From: a virus | DNA: 22,311 nt | Reading direction: 5' to 3' (one strand) | Virus record (IMG/VR): IMGVR_UViG_3300032285_001869 | Span: 1 to 22,311 of that record | Shown here: piece after piece, positions 20,101 to 22,311 of the stretch | How the letters are laid out: the number at the start of each line of letters is the position of its first letter | Numbering within the stretch: the first letter of the stretch is position 1 | Notes under the pieces: generated by a model | The model's database searches: none | The model's input: only the letters and a program-made list of their open reading frames with translations | What the model was told of the DNA's origin: nothing | Translations under genes and position numbers: made by a program

Positions 20101-22311
20101 GTTGGTGTTGTATAACTGATAACACCAGTTGAATTATTATAGCTTAAACTACCACTGACTGATATTGCCCCACGAGCCAATGCATCTGTGTATTGTGTAA
20201 TAGATGAACTCAATACACCAGTGCCGCTGTTAATACTTAATCCAGTACCAACTTTAACTCCACCAAGCACACTTGCGGTTGCTGTCGGTAGTGTATATCC
20301 ACCACTGCCGCCGCCTGTGTAGTATAACTGTCCGCTACCGTTAAGTGCTAATGTGACTCCGTCAAACTTAATGCCGCCTACTTGTGTAGTGCTGGCTGTG
20401 CCTAAATAGGCTGTTGTTTGTGTTGAGTTATCAGGGAATACAATAGAGTTTGGTATTACAACTTTACCATTGGTAATGGTTAAACCTAAGATACCGTTAG
20501 TTGGTAACGACCCGTATTGTGTGCCGTCACTTGTATAGAAATCAAATGCGTTGCCTGTGCCTGAGCCCGCATTGTGTCTTGTGTGTATCCACTGGCGATA
20601 TCCATTACCGCTACCGTGCCATTCAAATGTCAACTGTGGAGTTGAATAAACAGTTTGGTCGTCACCGTTTTTAAGTGTGCTGGTTATGTAGCCCTGACTT
20701 GTCACATAGTACTCAGTAGCATACGGCAAGCTCATTGGATTGTACAACACACCGCCACTTAGAGCTACTGTGTTTGTACCGTCAAACAAACTGCTAACAT
20801 GTCCAAGCCATGCTGTAGTCTGTACTGTTGTATCTGGGAATGTTAATCCGCCATCTGCGCTTAGTCGCCAATCAGTTGTTCTAACGCTTATGTTAAACGT
20901 ATAATATGAGAAATCGTTTGTTACAGTTATAACATCGCCATCAGTATAACCATAGCCCGGTGTATGTATAGCGATAGAAGCAGGATAACCACTAACATCT
21001 CCTACAACATCTACAGTCAAACCAGTGCCGGTACCGCCTGTCGTAGGTAAGTTAGTTCCTCCGTTAACATCCCAGCCACCTATGCCAGTACCTAAAGTAA
21101 GATCGATTGGTACGCCTAACTGTATTTTAATATCTGATTCAGCTCTTATATTTCCAGTAGGTAGTGATAGTTTACCATCAGCACCAAGTACCCAACGATA
21201 GCCATTAGAGTATAGTTCTTGATGTGCGTCGGTTGCTGTACTACCTCTAATATATTTGGTGTAAGCACTCCATACATTGCTTTCAGCATACTGTATACCA
21301 AAACGTGCTACTTCAGTTCCTGTGGCGTTTGATGCTACACCGTTTTGTGCTGTTAGTTGAAAATTAACATCCGATCCGTGAGTCAGTACTGTTGTTATTG
21401 CGTCATGGGCTGTTTGATTAATATAAAGCGCAGGAGTTTCTACTTGTGAGGCTACAGTTAAGAATCCATCGCCAGTTAGTTCAAGTACTTTATTTTCTCC
21501 ACCATACCATCTAAAGTAGTGAGTATGATCGTGTATAGGAACACTATGCCACATGGAGTAAGCCTCCATACCAATAGCATAGTCGACTGCTGACGCTCCT
21601 TCCTCAGGCCATATAACGATTCGTGTTCCTGCGCTTTGTGTTCCAAATGTAGGAGCACCTAAGCCTCCGTTGATAGGCATTACAATGCGGCCACCAGTTG
21701 GCAATCCTAATACACCCGAGTTGTTTAGTGTAGCAGAATAAGTTCCGTTAGGACTTACTATACGATCAAAGCTGGTTGGTATAGTAGGCTTGTTCTTAAT
21801 GTAATCTAACAACGCATTGTTAGTTTGGTTCCAATCACTTTGTATCTGTGCCGCGGGTATTGTAGGTTTATCTGTTAGGTCATTGTAACTGGTAACACCA
21901 CCGCCTGTGTTGTTTAATAATCCCAAGTCATCTGTGAGTTCGCTAATGTCTGTGGGAACTTGTTGCGATACTTGTGGATTGGCATCTACCCAAGTATTGT
22001 TGTATTTTACATACGTTCTACCATCTGCTGGATTAAACCATACCAGTGTATTGCTATTATAACTACCAATAGCTATTTCTTCTTGTAGTAACGTGGGTTT
22101 ATTAAGAAGATCATCGTAGCTACCAGATGTAGCCACCGTAGCAAGATTTGGCTTGTGTCTAATATAATCTAACGAGCTTATGTTGGACTGATTCCAGTCT
22201 GCTTGCTTTGCGGCTGTAGTCTGTCTACTGCCATCTGGGAACTGTAGACCAACGTTGGCTAATTGTGTGTAGCCTGTATCAAGTAAAGCACCAATAATAA
22301 TGTTTTGATCA
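17190..22311 (-). CDS. Giant modular tail fibre (N-terminus outside window)
   Basis: The frame stays open through the right edge; a GTG at 22136 is internal, so at least 1706 residues are visible. Modules in order: FPDGSRQTTA and related FPD-x-QTTA repeats (three copies); KPTLL/KPTIP repeats after SYDDLLN or YNDLT; paired LPTASASVLGGVKV repeats; a C1q-like jelly-roll (GGNYQVQYSIQF to AGDYVQIMW); GALQVRGGVGVSGNIYLGG, a common fibre-shaft motif; and a C-terminal beta-rich domain (FCYYSYTPVSNSSYLVIHFH onward). This is the architecture of long tail fibres of T4-like aquatic phages; the C-terminal domain probably binds the receptor. Ser, Thr, Gly and Asn dominate. No cleavage or chaperone domain is apparent. 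Confidence 0.88.
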   Translation of the reverse strand, partial: DQNIIIGALLDTGYTQLANVGLQFPDGSRQTTAAKQADWNQSNISSLDYIRHKPNLATVATSGSYDDLLNKPTLLQEEIAIGSYNSNTLVWFNPADGRTYVKYNNTWVDANPQVSQQVPTDISELTDDLGLLNNTGGGVTSYNDLTDKPTIPAAQIQSDWNQTNNALLDYIKNKPTIPTSFDRIVSPNGTYSATLNNSGVLGLPTGGRIVMPINGGLGAPTFGTQSAGTRIVIWPEEGASAVDYAIGMEAYSMWHSVPIHDHTHYFRWYGGENKVLELTGDGFLTVASQVETPALYINQTAHDAITTVLTHGSDVNFQLTAQNGVASNATGTEVARFGIQYAESNVWSAYTKYIRGSTATDAHQELYSNGYRWVLGADGKLSLPTGNIRAESDIKIQLGVPIDLTLGTGIGGWDVNGGTNLPTTGGTGTGLTVDVVGDVSGYPASIAIHTPGYGYTDGDVITVTNDFSYYTFNISVRTTDWRLSADGGLTFPDTTVQTTAWLGHVSSLFDGTNTVALSGGVLYNPMSLPYATEYYVTSQGYITSTLKNGDDQTVYSTPQLTFEWHGSGNGYRQWIHTRHNAGSGTGNAFDFYTSDGTQYGSLPTNGILGLTITNGKVVIPNSIVFPDNSTQTTAYLGTASTTQVGGIKFDGVTLALNGSGQLYYTGGGSGGYTLPTATASVLGGVKVGTGLSINSGTGVLSSSITQYTDALARGAISVSGSLSYNNSTGVISYTTPTYTVSTTTASGGGSLSLSGTTFTFAPAVQYTLPTASASVLGGVKVDNSTITINGSGVIQANYSTTLAGLTDVTVGTPTNNQVLTWSTSSSKWIPTTVNGVATPVTGIAYYGNFYDTSTQNASSSTTAYTININSGSGNGVTINSSNRITFAYGGNYQVQYSIQFVNTDTKSSSVQIWARKNGTDVADSNSLFVVPSKQNSNGALIAVSPLLFENLSAGDYVQIMWQCDNSSTTISTIAAGTTPTTPVTPGIIVTVIPVANMVVPSTVTTLTATGNVTANNFVPAVTQIATAAGTTTLTVSSPRNIILTGTSTQNVVLPDATTLTVGISFFINNNSTGNVTVKNYSGTTLYTLPGGASVEPVCTSISSGNGSWDAHGFIPDTTSWGDTSLTLGAGTTVTAATFVGALTGNASTATKLAATKNINGVAFDGSAAINVDNITNGTNVMKIVAAPSGLTGASGDTPGNIAFDSTYIYYCTTAYTPNTFTGTFTSSYGGSNSLTIQISNNWQSGTAYSPANGWTITFNNGSGNITRTVTNVPSYSNSQPNGYWNLTLNTSWSGTASSGSSFTLNTGASLSNIWVQTPWNAITSAAAGSLTGTTLKSTVVSSSLTSVGTLTGLTSSGTVLITDTTNSANTTTGALQVRGGVGVSGNIYLGGGINSSGTIYAGGFSTASGDLTAQNLLTGNTSASIFNTTATTINFAGAATTLNIGASSGTTNISSAVKAGTGTLSKTLGAGDIALDNGSTDTPAVLMYYDNNKNWGIDSYNGSFSVLSGQLIRFTNNLNESGGSMKAALDTTGNFATGGFIQAGAYRAGQVIKDVMLSNTDLTQIQINSANQFATDGNNRDFCYYSYTPVSNSSYLVIHFHLAKYTDNQGTGNDSYFSQMKVGATSGYSRDSNGVAVGLSEITYSWTSTVNGNRTGNLFPLLGRYTNSDTNAKTIAISVRRDSADDYWSYDWTATSVWMRITEIAR
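19971..20016. repeat. 46-bp imperfect direct repeat, copy 1, in giant fibre
   Basis: Copies at 19971-20016 and 20253-20298 share most bases, including ccaccaagcacacttgc. They encode LPTASASVLGGVKV and LPTATASVLGGVKV. They mark a duplicated shaft module of about 94 residues and a possible recombination site. Confidence 0.85.
20253..20298. repeat. 46-bp imperfect direct repeat, copy 2, in giant fibre
   Basis: Second copy of the repeat at 19971-20016, 282 bp apart, which keeps the reading frame. Loss or gain of one unit would shorten or lengthen the fibre by 94 residues. Confidence 0.85.

Noticed and set aside
22134-22136. GTG at 22136 as the start of the giant fibre
   Set aside because: The same frame stays open to the window edge with typical fibre repeats (FPDGSRQTTA, DYIRHKPNL), so the true start lies outside.
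1-22311. tRNA genes, CRISPR array, insertion sequence or att site
   Set aside because: I saw no cloverleaf pattern, no regularly spaced repeats, no transposase and no integrase; the repeats found are all inside coding genes.

Overview
The window reads as part of the genome of a T4-like tailed phage (myovirus type) of an aquatic bacterium. The reasons are the dense, overlapping gene packing, the long fibre genes built from repeats, the T4-type late promoter cores (TAAATA, one of them an exact TATAAATA) in almost every small gap, and several proteins whose first residues resemble the T4 capsid-targeting sequence. A host is not identified. A phasin-like gene would fit a PHA-storing proteobacterium, but that is inference.

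Layout. From 1 to 7840 all genes lie on the minus strand. In transcription order from 7840 downward they are: a translationally coupled trio (small helical protein, Pol beta-type nucleotidyltransferase, ligase-like nucleotidyltransferase); a small, apparently strongly expressed structural protein with its own late promoter and terminator; a 131-aa conserved-looking protein; a coiled-coil/one-TM protein; a 147-aa protein whose start sits next to a terminator-like hairpin; an acidic 392-aa protein coupled to an Ala/Gly/Gln-rich 178-aa protein and a 119-aa protein; a PD-(D/E)XK exonuclease with a perfect sigma70 promoter; and the first 295 residues of a pectate-lyase-like tailspike that runs off the left edge. 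From 7987 to 8993 a plus-strand island holds five small genes. It has sigma70-like promoters and a C(TTCG)G terminator; the last two genes are a phasin-like protein and an 88-aa partner. From 9040 to 22311 all genes are again on the minus strand: a giant fibre (open at the right edge), a 69-aa tail-associated protein, a 900-aa adhesin, a glutaredoxin fold without its active-site cysteines, a 211-aa protein, an exported NucA/Serratia-type nuclease, three probable head-packaged proteins and an AT-rich ORFan.

How it may work together. The fibres, adhesin and tailspike form the host-recognition set. A second set of proteins carries N-termini of the form M-K/R-x-x-(E/Y)-F/Y-L-x-E, or a shorter L/I-x-E, matching the T4 internal-protein capsid-targeting sequence and gp21 protease site. 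These may be packaged in the head and injected with the DNA. The most interesting members are the nucleotidyltransferase and ligase-like pair at 5666-7566, which would make an injected nucleic-acid end-repair or end-modification module. The plus-strand island and the exonuclease look early (host sigma70 promoters), and most other genes look late.

All functional names come from reading motifs by eye. No database search was possible. No tRNA, CRISPR array, insertion sequence or att site was seen.
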